From NCBI GenBank assembly GCA_003251175.1, contig QKHC01000014.1:1-41429 (forward strand): a stretch of 41,429 bases of DNA. The letters are read 5' to 3'. Source of the stretch: Gemmatimonadota bacterium (GTDB lineage Bacteria > Gemmatimonadota > Gemmatimonadetes > Gemmatimonadales > GWC2-71-9). Made by a program: the position numbers and the translations under genes. Positions 32,188 to 41,429 of this stretch are shown here, piece by piece (positions within the stretch are counted from its first letter, which is position 1; every line of letters begins with the position of its first letter). The notes below the pieces were generated by a model. The model was not told the origin of the DNA. It did not search any database and worked only from the letters and a program-made list of their open reading frames with translations.

Positions 32188-34127
32188 GAGCTGTCCTCCC
32201 GGTGATCGTTGCGTGCTGGACCGTTCCGGCGGTGGCGCAGCAGCGAGACACGGTGGTGCTGCGACCCGTGGTGGTCACCGCCACGCGAGTGCCGATGTCA
32301 CGGGATGCCGTCCCGGCGGCGGTGACGGTACTCCGCGGTGAGGACCTGGTCGCGCGGGGGATCCGCTCCGTGGCGGACGCGCTCCGCGACGTCGTGGGCG
32401 TGGCGGCGGCCCGCGCGGGATCCTATGGCAGCCAGACGTCGCTCTTCGTGCGCGGCGGCGAGAGTGACTATGTCAAGGTGCTCGTGGACGGTGTGCCGGT
32501 GAACGCGCCAGGCGGCGCGTTCGACTTCGCCTATCTCACGACCGACGCGATCGATCGCATCGAGATCGTGCGCGGCCCGGTGAGCGTACTCTACGGCTCG
32601 GATGCCGTCACCGGCGTGGTCCAGATCTTCACGCGGCGGGAGCAGGGGCCGACGCGGGGATCACTCGAGGCTGGCGGCGGCACCTACGGGTCGGGCCGCC
32701 TCGCGGGCTCGCTGGCCGGTGCCCACGGGCGGGTGTCGTACACGGTCGCGGCCAGCGGGACGCGCGGCGACGGGATCTACCCGTTCAACAACTCCTACGA
32801 GAATCGCACCGCCGTCGGCGCGCTGCGGCTGACTCCGGATGCCGCGACCGACCTGGCGCTCACCATGCGCTGGGGTGATGCGACGGCGCACTTCCCGACG
32901 GATGGGGCGGGCCGCGCGGTGGATTCGAACCAGGTCCGCGGTGAACGTGGGCCCACGCTGGGTCTCGCGGTGGAGCATCGGTTCAGCCCCGCCCTCGCGG
33001 CGCGGGCGCAGCTCGCCTGGCACGACACGGATGCCCGCTACGACGACGCCCCGGACGGCCCTGCCGATACCGCTGGGGTCTACGCTTCGCGCAGCCGCTC
33101 CGAGACCCGGCGGACCGGGGCGGGCGCCCGACTCGACTGGTGGGCTGGCCCCGCGACCGTGATCAGCGGTGCCGTCGACTTCGAGCGGCAACGGCTGCGC
33201 CAGTCCGGCGTGGTGGAGTCTGATTTCGGCCGGTTCGGCGACACGGTCGACGCCGTGCGACACACCCTCGCCTACTCGCTGCAGGCCCTGGCGGGAGTCC
33301 ATTCCCGTCTGTCGCTGTCTGCGGGCGCGCGGCTCGAAGACAACGAGCGTTTCGGCACCGCGCTCACGGGCCGCGCGGGCCTCTCCTGGCAGTTGGGTGC
33401 GGGGTCGCGAGTCCGGGCGGCGGTGGGGACGGGGTTCAAGGAGCCCAGCTTCATCGAGCAGTATGGCGGCGCCGGTACGGTGGGCAACCGCGACCTGGCC
33501 CCGGAACGCTCGCGGAGCTGGGAGATCGGGATCGAACAGGACCTGTTCCGCCGCCAGGTCACCGTGGTCATCACCTACTTCAACCAGCGCTTCACCGATC
33601 TCGTGGAGTACACCTTCGCCCCCGCGCCGCCCGATTCGAGCAACTACTTCAACATCGGCGGCGCCCTGGCGAACGGTATCGAGGCGAGCGGGCGCTGGCA
33701 CCTGGGCGCGGCCATCAGCACCCGACTCGGGTATGCGTATCTGGTCACCAGGGTCACCGATCCCGGGTTCGAGCCGGGGGCCGGCACGCCGCTGGCTGCC
33801 GGCGAGCGGCTGCTGCGGCGTCCCGCCCACAGCGGTCATGCCCTGGTGGCATGGACGCCGGCGGGTCGCTGGAGCCTCGGTGCCGAGGTGCGCGTCGTCA
33901 GCGCGCGGGAGGACCTGGATTTCTCGGGCTTCCCGTTCAGCCGGGTGCGTCTCGCACCCTACGGGTTGGTCGGTCTGACCGCTGCCGCGGATCTGGGCCG
34001 GGGCCCCGCCGTGACCACGCGGCTGCGGTTCGACAATCTCCTCGGCGCCCGCTACGAAGAGGTGTGGGGCTTTCGTGCGCCGGGGCGGGCGGTGGTGCTG
34101 ACGCTGGAGGCCCGGCTGCCGTCGTGA
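32184..34127 (+). CDS. btuB: TonB-dependent outer-membrane receptor, BtuB-like
   Basis: A 647-residue outer-membrane receptor. A signal peptide (cleavage after AVA near residue 18) is followed by a TonB-box-like segment VVLRPVVVTATRVP. The plug domain contains LFVRGGESDYVKVLVDGVP and IEIVRGPVSVLYGSDAVTGV. The rest forms the beta-barrel, ending EARLPS without the usual final aromatic residue. Cobalamin as substrate is inferred from the riboswitch and the adjacent BtuFCD transporter. ATG 32184 overlaps the btuD stop. Outer- and inner-membrane steps of B12 uptake are therefore in one transcript. Confidence 0.93.
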   Translation: MRAVLPVIVACWTVPAVAQQRDTVVLRPVVVTATRVPMSRDAVPAAVTVLRGEDLVARGIRSVADALRDVVGVAAARAGSYGSQTSLFVRGGESDYVKVLVDGVPVNAPGGAFDFAYLTTDAIDRIEIVRGPVSVLYGSDAVTGVVQIFTRREQGPTRGSLEAGGGTYGSGRLAGSLAGAHGRVSYTVAASGTRGDGIYPFNNSYENRTAVGALRLTPDAATDLALTMRWGDATAHFPTDGAGRAVDSNQVRGERGPTLGLAVEHRFSPALAARAQLAWHDTDARYDDAPDGPADTAGVYASRSRSETRRTGAGARLDWWAGPATVISGAVDFERQRLRQSGVVESDFGRFGDTVDAVRHTLAYSLQALAGVHSRLSLSAGARLEDNERFGTALTGRAGLSWQLGAGSRVRAAVGTGFKEPSFIEQYGGAGTVGNRDLAPERSRSWEIGIEQDLFRRQVTVVITYFNQRFTDLVEYTFAPAPPDSSNYFNIGGALANGIEASGRWHLGAAISTRLGYAYLVTRVTDPGFEPGAGTPLAAGERLLRRPAHSGHALVAWTPAGRWSLGAEVRVVSAREDLDFSGFPFSRVRLAPYGLVGLTAAADLGRGPAVTTRLRFDNLLGARYEEVWGFRAPGRAVVLTLEARLPS

Positions 34128-34149
34128 ACCGCGGGGCACCGGACGGGGT

Positions 34150-34155
34150 TAATAT
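34150..34155 (+). promoter_or_regulatory. Putative -10 element TAATAT ahead of the transglutaminase-like gene
   Basis: TAATAT lies 6 nt before ATG 34162, in an AT-rich patch that stands out from the surrounding sequence. No Shine-Dalgarno sequence is seen, so a leaderless mRNA is plausible. No good -35 was found at normal spacing. Confidence 0.4.
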
Positions 34156-34161
34156 TCAATA

Positions 34162-36150
34162 ATGACCCCTGTTCGAACCCCAGCTGCCAGCCGGTGGCGC
34201 TTCATATCGCTCGTCACCCTCCTCGCCGCTGCCGGCGTGCAGGCCGCGGCGCAGGCGCCGCGTATCACGCCGGCCGGTGATCCGTCCGTCGATCCGGATA
34301 CGATCTACCACCTCGCCGTCGACCCGGCCGAGCACACCGGGGAGGACTTCGTGTACCTCCTCGATGACGGTGTGCTGCGGTTCGAGGCGGACGGGCGTGG
34401 CAGTCGCACGTATCGCCAGATCGTCCAGATCCTGACCAAGGACGGCGCCGAGCGCTGGGGCGAGCAGACCTTCGGCTACACGGCGGATCGGGAGTCGCTC
34501 ACCGTCAACTGGATCCGGGTGCTGCGCACCGACGGCACCGTGGTGGCCGAAGGGCCGACCCATGAGCAGGAATCGCTGGCCCCGGTGGCACTCGAGGCGC
34601 CGGTGTACTCCGACAGCCGCATCCGGCGTGTGACGATCGGGGGCATCGAGCCCGGCACGCTGCTCGACTTCAGCTGGACCACGGTGCAGTTCAAGCCGGT
34701 GCTCGCGGGGGACTTCTATTCCGGGTGGCGGGTGACAACCGGGCGCCTGGTGCGCCGCTCCCGCTTCATCGTGGACGTTCCCGAGCTGCTGACGCCGCGG
34801 ATCAAGGAGGAAAACTGGCGCGCGCCGCGGGACATCACCACGCGCGGCGGGCGCCGCACCTACGTGTGGGCCACCCAGGATGTGCCGCCGGTGGATGGTG
34901 AACCGTACGCCGCCGTGCCGAACGACGTGTACGTCGGCATCACGGTGGCCGGCCGCATCGGGTGGAACGATATCGCGCGGTGGTACTCGGGGCTGTCGCG
35001 GGATCGCTACGCGCTCACGCCGGAGCTCGAGCAGCAGCTGACCCGTGTCGTGGCTGGTGCAGCTACGCTCGAGGACTCGCTGCGAGCCGTACACCGCTGG
35101 GTGGCGCAGGACTTCCGTTACGTTTCCCTGTCGCTCGGCATCGGTGGCTACCAGCCACGCACCCCGGCCGCCGTCCTGCAGACGCGCTATGGCGACTGCA
35201 AGGACAAGGCGACGTTGTTCATCGCCCTGGCCCGGCGTCTCGGCGTCCGCGCCTATCCGGTGCTGCTGTCGGGTACCGGCGGCGTTGACCGCGAGCTGCC
35301 GTCGATCCTGCAGTTCAACCACATGATCGCCGCGGTGGCCCGTCCCGACGGGGGCTATCGCTACGTCGACCTCACCTCGGAGCTGACGCCGTGGGGCGAG
35401 CTGCCCCCGTCCGAGCAGGGCGAGTTTGCCCTGGTCGTGCGCGAGGGCGGGACGGGGGAAGAGGTCACGCTGCCGCTCGATTCGGCCACGACCAACCGCA
35501 CGGAGATCCGCATCGAGGGTGAGCTGTCTCCCGAGGGTGTGTTCGCCGGCCGGTACAGCGAGACGCGGACGGGCACGGAGCAGTATGCGCTGCGCGGAGC
35601 GTTCAACCGGGAGTTCACGGCGAGCGAGCGTCAGCAGCTCGCACGGGCGGTGGCAAACAGCGTCTACGAGGGCGCGCAGGGGGACAGCGTGGCGGTGTTC
35701 AACGGGCGTGACCTGACGGCGACGCCGCGCATCGCCGTCTCGCTGCGCACGACGCGGGCGGTGCAGAGCGCCGGCGGGACTCATATCCTCACGTTACCGC
35801 TGCGCGAATATGCCTCCCCGGGTCTGGTCGCCGACCTCGAGAGCCGGGGGCCACGCCGCTATCCCATCGATGTGGCGGCGGTGATCGGGCCGGTCGAGGA
35901 GATCTCGGAGTTTCGCCTGCGCCTTCCCGAGGGGTGGCGCGCGCGGCTCCCGCAGGGCATCGCGGCGTCCAGTGAGTTCGGCGCGTACACCTCGGAGTAT
36001 CGGCAGGAGGGTCGGGAGCTGCTGGTGACGCGCCGCATGGTCGGGCGCCGCGGCACCCAGCCGCCCGACCGTATCGACGCGCTGGTGGCCTGGTTGCGCG
36101 CGGTCGCCCGGGACGACGTCAAGTACCTCGTCTTGGAGGCGCCGAACTGA
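34162..36150 (+). CDS. DUF3857 and transglutaminase-like domain protein, exported
   Basis: A 662-residue protein. A signal peptide (hydrophobic FISLVTLLAAAGVQAAAQA) precedes a DUF3857 region (about residues 60-250). A transglutaminase-like domain (about 280-410) follows with a complete triad: C346 in YGDCKDKATLF, H387 in LQFNHMIAAV and D403 in YRYVDLTSE. The C-terminal 250 residues are beta-rich without a recognised motif. Such proteins are common in the FCB group and are thought to be periplasmic peptidase- or transferase-like enzymes, but no substrate is known. It is 16 nt from recO. Confidence 0.88.
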   Translation: MTPVRTPAASRWRFISLVTLLAAAGVQAAAQAPRITPAGDPSVDPDTIYHLAVDPAEHTGEDFVYLLDDGVLRFEADGRGSRTYRQIVQILTKDGAERWGEQTFGYTADRESLTVNWIRVLRTDGTVVAEGPTHEQESLAPVALEAPVYSDSRIRRVTIGGIEPGTLLDFSWTTVQFKPVLAGDFYSGWRVTTGRLVRRSRFIVDVPELLTPRIKEENWRAPRDITTRGGRRTYVWATQDVPPVDGEPYAAVPNDVYVGITVAGRIGWNDIARWYSGLSRDRYALTPELEQQLTRVVAGAATLEDSLRAVHRWVAQDFRYVSLSLGIGGYQPRTPAAVLQTRYGDCKDKATLFIALARRLGVRAYPVLLSGTGGVDRELPSILQFNHMIAAVARPDGGYRYVDLTSELTPWGELPPSEQGEFALVVREGGTGEEVTLPLDSATTNRTEIRIEGELSPEGVFAGRYSETRTGTEQYALRGAFNREFTASERQQLARAVANSVYEGAQGDSVAVFNGRDLTATPRIAVSLRTTRAVQSAGGTHILTLPLREYASPGLVADLESRGPRRYPIDVAAVIGPVEEISEFRLRLPEGWRARLPQGIAASSEFGAYTSEYRQEGRELLVTRRMVGRRGTQPPDRIDALVAWLRAVARDDVKYLVLEAPN

Positions 36151-36165
36151 CCTCGGCGGAGCCCC

Positions 36166-36936
36166 GTGGCCCCCGTCACCACTCCCGCCGTCGTGCTGCA
36201 GGCCTGGCGATACAGCGAGACGTCCAAGATCGTGCGGCTGGCCACGCGGGATCTCGGCGTCCAGAGCGCCATCGCCAAGGGCGCGCTGCGACCGCGCAGC
36301 CGTTTCGGAGCGGGGCTGGAGTGGCTCAGCGAGGGTGTCGCGCATCTCTATCACCGCGAGTCGCGTGACCTCCAGGTCCTCGGCGCGTTCGATCTCATCG
36401 ATCTGCGTCGGGGGCTCGCGCGCGACGTCGCCCGCTGTGCCGGTGCCGCTGCCATCGCCGAGATCGTGCTGCGGATGGCGCCTGCCGCGCCGTTGCCGGG
36501 AGCTTACGACGCGCTCACTACAGGGCTGACCTCCCTCGTGACGGCTCCCGCCGCCGACGTGGATGCAGCCGCGCTGCGCGCCGCCTGGTGCGTGCTCGGC
36601 GCACTGGGGTTCGAGCCGTCCCTGGCCCGGTGCGCGCGTGACGGAACGCCGCTCGAGCCCGATCCGGCTCGCAGCGTACCATTCTCGATCGCCGAGGGCG
36701 GGGTGTTGTGCCCGCGCTGCGCCGCGGCGCGAGGCGTGATCCGCCTGCCCCCGACTGCCTACCGCGATCTGCGCGCGCTGGTCGACCCGGCGCACCCATT
36801 GCCCACCCTTGACGCCGCCCACGCCGCGGCGCATCGCCGACTCATCGCCCGCTTCGTCCGCCACCACTACGGTGAGGCGGGCGCCCTCCATGCGCTCGAC
36901 TTCTGGACCAGGCGCTCATGGGACGCCGCGTCGTAG
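36166..36936 (+). CDS. recO: DNA repair protein RecO
   Basis: A 256-residue RecO, which loads RecA onto SSB-coated DNA in the RecFOR pathway. The N-terminal OB fold carries [20 protein letters not shown] and [16 protein letters not shown]. The C-terminal zinc site reads CARDGTPLE and later GGVLCPRC, so one of the four usual Cys is an Asp; many RecO proteins vary here. GTG 36166 is the likely start. The last 19 nt overlap selB. Confidence 0.92.
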   Translation: MAPVTTPAVVLQAWRYSETSKIVRLATRDLGVQSAIAKGALRPRSRFGAGLEWLSEGVAHLYHRESRDLQVLGAFDLIDLRRGLARDVARCAGAAAIAEIVLRMAPAAPLPGAYDALTTGLTSLVTAPAADVDAAALRAAWCVLGALGFEPSLARCARDGTPLEPDPARSVPFSIAEGGVLCPRCAAARGVIRLPPTAYRDLRALVDPAHPLPTLDAAHAAAHRRLIARFVRHHYGEAGALHALDFWTRRSWDAAS

Positions 36937-38822
36937 TCGGCACTGCCGGCCACATTGACCACGGCAAGACGGCGCTGGTACGCGCGCTCACCGGCATCGA
37001 CACGGATCGCTGGGAGGAGGAAAAGCGGCGCGGGATCACGATCGACCTGGGCTTCGCACCGTTCGCCGTGGGTGAGGACATCACGGCGAGCATCGTGGAT
37101 GTGCCCGGTCACGAGGGATTCGTCCGCAACATGGTGGCGGGAGCGACGGGCATCGACGTGGCGCTGCTCGTGGTGGCGGCCGACGAGGGCACCATGCCGC
37201 AGACCGAGGAACACCTGGCGATCCTCGAGCTCCTCGGTGTACGCCACGGCGTGCCCGTGCTGGCGAAGGCGGATCTCGTGGAGCGGGAGTGGCTCGATCT
37301 CGTCCGGGCTGAGCTGACGACGCGGCTGACGGCGAGCCGGGTGCACTGGGAGGCGCCGGTCGTGTGCTCGGCGGTCACGGGGCAGGGGCTCGACGAGGTA
37401 CGTAGCGCGGTGCGCCGCATCGCCCGGAATCTCGAGCAGCGCGCGGAAGTCGATCTGTATCGGCTACCCATCGATCGGGCGTTCGCCGTGGCCGGAGCCG
37501 GGACCGTGGTGACGGGCACCACCTGGTCCGGGACGCTCTCGGTCGGCGAGGCGGTGCAGCTCCTCCCCGCCGGCCGCGATGCGCGCGTCCGCTCGATTGA
37601 AGCACACGGCGCGGCGACGGACCGGGCCCTGCCCGGCCGCCGCACCGCCCTCGCGCTGGTCGGTGTGCGACGGGAGGAGATTACGCGCGGCGATGTGGCG
37701 GTAACCGGTGACGGATGGCGCGCCACCACACGTCTGGAAGCGGACATCGAGCTGCTGCCGGGCGCCCCGCGCCCCCTGGCGCACCGCACGCGCGTGCGGG
37801 TCCACCTGGGCACGGCGGAAGTGCTGGCACGGGTCGTCATGGCGCGGCCGCTCGAGCCGGGCGGGCGCAGCCTCGCCCGCCTCGCGCTCGAGCGACCGCT
37901 GGTGGCCCGGGGAGGGGATCGGTTCGTCCTGCGCAGCTTCTCCCCGGTCACCACCATCGGAGGCGGGATCGTGACTGATCCGTTCCCCCGCTGGACCCCG
38001 GGTCGGGCGGCGATCGCGCTGGGCGGGCTGTCGCCGGCGGAGCGCGTCCGCGCGTGGATCGATGCCGCGGGACTGCTCGGGGTCGACACGCGCTCGCTGC
38101 CGGTGCGCCTAGGCGTCACCCCCGGCCAGGTCCCCGGGGTGCTCGCCGCCCTGGGGCAGGGCGTCCTCACGACGGGGGAGCTCGTGGTGGCGCGGGCCGC
38201 AGTGGTGGCGGAGGGACAGCGCCTGGCGACACTGGTGGACGCCCATCATGCGGGTCACCCCCTGGAACCGGGCATGTCGCGGCAGGCGCTGCGCGCGACC
38301 GTAGGGACGGCGGGCGCAGGGGAGGGGGTGCCTGCGACGGTCGCGGACCTGGCGCTGGATCTGGCGGTACGCAAGCGGCTGCTGGTGGCCGAGGGGGCGG
38401 TGGTGCGACGCCCCGATTTCGCGGTCGCCGTCGTGGGCGCCGTGGCGGACCAGCGCGAGCGGCTGGCTCGGCGGCTGGGGGACGCCGGCTGGGAGGTGCC
38501 CACGATTGCCGAGCTGATGCGGGAATTCCCCGACGCGCCCGTGCGGGCGCTGCTGGCGAACCTCGCGCGGGAGGGACGGGTAGAACAGATGGATCCCGAG
38601 CGGTATGCCGATCCCGAGGGACTGCGCCGGTTTCGCGCCGCCCTCACCGAGACCCTCGCGGAGCTGGTGCGTGCGACTCCGGCGCAGTTACGAGCGCGTT
38701 TCGGATTGACACGGAAGTATCTGATTCCGCTGCTGGAATGGGCGGATCGACGGGGACTGACACGCCGCGATGGAGACGCGAGAACCCTGGTGCGCTTGAC
38801 GGACCCGCGTGGCGCCACTTAG
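36918..38822 (+). CDS. selB: Selenocysteine-specific translation elongation factor
   Basis: A 634-residue GTPase that brings Sec-tRNA to UGA codons with a SECIS element. G motifs are [40 protein letters not shown] and AKADL. EF-Tu-like domains 2 and 3 follow, then winged-helix repeats (about residues 380-634) ending in [20 protein letters not shown], which bind SECIS RNA. The C-terminal winged helices separate SelB from EF-Tu. ATG 36918 lies inside recO. No selA, selD or tRNA-Sec is in the window, and no selenoprotein gene was recognised. Confidence 0.95.
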   Translation: MGRRVVVGTAGHIDHGKTALVRALTGIDTDRWEEEKRRGITIDLGFAPFAVGEDITASIVDVPGHEGFVRNMVAGATGIDVALLVVAADEGTMPQTEEHLAILELLGVRHGVPVLAKADLVEREWLDLVRAELTTRLTASRVHWEAPVVCSAVTGQGLDEVRSAVRRIARNLEQRAEVDLYRLPIDRAFAVAGAGTVVTGTTWSGTLSVGEAVQLLPAGRDARVRSIEAHGAATDRALPGRRTALALVGVRREEITRGDVAVTGDGWRATTRLEADIELLPGAPRPLAHRTRVRVHLGTAEVLARVVMARPLEPGGRSLARLALERPLVARGGDRFVLRSFSPVTTIGGGIVTDPFPRWTPGRAAIALGGLSPAERVRAWIDAAGLLGVDTRSLPVRLGVTPGQVPGVLAALGQGVLTTGELVVARAAVVAEGQRLATLVDAHHAGHPLEPGMSRQALRATVGTAGAGEGVPATVADLALDLAVRKRLLVAEGAVVRRPDFAVAVVGAVADQRERLARRLGDAGWEVPTIAELMREFPDAPVRALLANLAREGRVEQMDPERYADPEGLRRFRAALTETLAELVRATPAQLRARFGLTRKYLIPLLEWADRRGLTRRDGDARTLVRLTDPRGAT

Positions 38823-38825
38823 CTT
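38796..38825 (+). promoter_or_regulatory. Promoter TTGACG-18-TAGCTT at the end of selB
   Basis: TTGACG (38796-38801), an 18-nt spacer, and TAGCTT (38820-38825). The first three bases of the -10 are the selB stop codon. Transcription would start near 38832, leaving an untranslated leader of about 80 nt before ATG 38913. The -10 is identical to that proposed for metK. Confidence 0.5.
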
Positions 38826-38912
38826 CCGAAGGCGGCGTGCGCGTCGCACTCGTTTCGCACCAACTGTCACAAGGAGAGCGGTCCGAGGAACCTTTATCGT
38901 TCGAGGCTTCAG

Positions 38913-39350
38913 ATGAAGCGGTTCGCCTGGGTGGTGTTGGGGTTGGGGCTCGGGCTATGGGCGGTTGGGGTACGGACGTCGTGGGGTCAAGGCAGTCAGC
39001 CCCCGCCGGCGGTGGATTTGCGGCAGAATTACCCGAACCCCTTCAATCCGGCGACGACGATCCCGTTCCGCCTCAGCGCGGACGTGTTCGAAAATGGTCA
39101 CCGGCCGAAGGTTACGCTGAAGGTGTACAACGTGCTGGCGCAGCTCGTCGCGGTCCCGATTCTCCAGGGGTCCGGCGAGCCGCTGGAGAGCGTGGAGTTG
39201 GCGTGCGCCAATCCCGCGGGGTGCGAGTATGCCGCCTACTGGGACGGCAAGATCCTCAATACCGGGAAAGAGGCGGCGTCGGGCGTGTACATCTACCAGC
39301 TCGTGGTGGACGGACGGCGGTTCACGCGCAAGATGATCGTGATGAAGTAG
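38913..39350 (+). CDS. Small exported protein made almost only of a Por/T9SS-like C-terminal sorting domain
   Basis: A 145-residue protein. A signal peptide ([20 protein letters not shown]) leads straight into [19 protein letters not shown], the hallmark start of the Por-secretion (T9SS type A) or FlgD-Ig-like C-terminal domain. It ends [20 protein letters not shown], the normal last strands of that domain. The pair of Cys in [11 protein letters not shown] could form a disulphide. There is no room for a separate cargo domain. GAGG at 38903-38906 lies 6 nt before ATG 38913. A strong terminator follows, so it is a single-gene unit. Role unknown. Confidence 0.82.
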   Translation: MKRFAWVVLGLGLGLWAVGVRTSWGQGSQPPPAVDLRQNYPNPFNPATTIPFRLSADVFENGHRPKVTLKVYNVLAQLVAVPILQGSGEPLESVELACANPAGCEYAAYWDGKILNTGKEAASGVYIYQLVVDGRRFTRKMIVMK

Positions 39351-39380
39351 CCGCGTCCGCTGCCGTCACGCGGTCGAACG

Positions 39381-39414
39381 AAGGCGCCGGGGATCCGTAT
39401 CCCCGGCGCCTTTT
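39381..39414 (+). terminator. Intrinsic terminator, 14-bp perfect stem
   Basis: AAGGCGCCGGGGAT (39381-39394) pairs perfectly with ATCCCCGGCGCCTT (39399-39412) around a CCGT loop, and the T-run TTTT covers 39411-39414. It separates the sorting-domain gene from clpB and may work in both directions because of the A residues at its 5' side. It is the only classic terminator seen in the window. Confidence 0.9.
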
Positions 39415-39425
39415 GACGTCCTTCC

Positions 39426-39451
39426 TGCCGAAACGGCACCTTTTTTCGGTA
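39426..39451 (+). promoter_or_regulatory. U-rich hairpin upstream of clpB
   Basis: TGCCGAAA (39426-39433) can pair with TTTCGGTA (39444-39451), 8 bp with one G-U pair and a 10-nt loop. It ends 26 nt before the clpB ATG. It could be a second weak terminator, part of the clpB leader, or chance. No clear clpB promoter was found: TTGACG at 39413 has no matching -10. Confidence 0.3.
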
Positions 39452-39477
39452 TGCGAGTTGCCCCAGGACAGGTCACC

Positions 39478-41429
<1,952 letters not shown>

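Noticed and set aside
39415-39477. CIRCE operator for clpB
   Set aside because: No TTAGCACTC/GAGTGCTAA inverted repeat or close variant is present.

Overview
The window is 41.4 kb of GC-rich chromosome, almost completely coding and almost all on the + strand. No mobile elements, CRISPR arrays, rRNA or tRNA genes were seen, and no gene-free stretch exceeds 300 bases. Several traits suggest a member of the FCB superphylum, most likely Gemmatimonadota: a stand-alone protein with a Por/T9SS-like C-terminal sorting domain, abundant GTG starts, a Ser/Thr kinase with a periplasmic TolB-like region, and double-FtsX permeases without an ATPase. The phylum is an inference from gene content, not a database match.

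Layout. (1) 1-2162: a Ser/Thr protein kinase on the - strand, cut by the window edge, divergent from two small membrane proteins. (2) 2244-8635: a signalling cluster of a DinB-like protein, a MASE2 hybrid histidine kinase, a receiver fused to an RsbW-like kinase, a STAS anti-anti-sigma factor, a patatin-like lipase, a receiver-PP2C phosphatase and a methyltransferase. This reads as a two-component/partner-switching hybrid. (3) 8645-10744: an orphan FtsX-type permease and a PspB-like small membrane protein. (4) 10799-25200: 18 consecutive genes with no gap above 4 nt. They are a zinc-ribbon protein, argS, a PfkB kinase, purM, ribD-ribE-ribBA-ribH, nusB, a GT4 glycosyltransferase, hpf, hprK, a mannose-family PTS (EIIA, EIIB, EIIC, EIID), HPr and enzyme I. 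(5) 25233-29286: metK-ahcY (SAM synthesis and SAH removal), a bifunctional-nuclease-family protein and an unrecognised exported protein. (6) 29294-34127: promoter, cobalamin riboswitch and a btuF-btuC-btuD-btuB vitamin B12 uptake operon. (7) 34162-38822: a DUF3857/transglutaminase protein, recO and selB. (8) 38913-39414: a minimal sorting-domain protein ending in a perfect intrinsic terminator. (9) 39478-end: clpB, cut by the window edge.

Organisation. Seventeen gene junctions are exact 4-nt stop/start overlaps (GTGA or ATGA), which suggests translational coupling throughout. In contrast, four ATG starts (2280, 8645, 10799, 34162) lie only 6-8 nt downstream of a -10-like hexamer with no Shine-Dalgarno sequence, as expected for leaderless mRNAs. 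The best candidates for a second look are this start-site dichotomy, the signalling cluster with its degenerate receiver, the 18-gene run linking translation, riboflavin and PTS genes, the double-hairpin expression platform of the B12 riboswitch, and the sorting domain that has no cargo.
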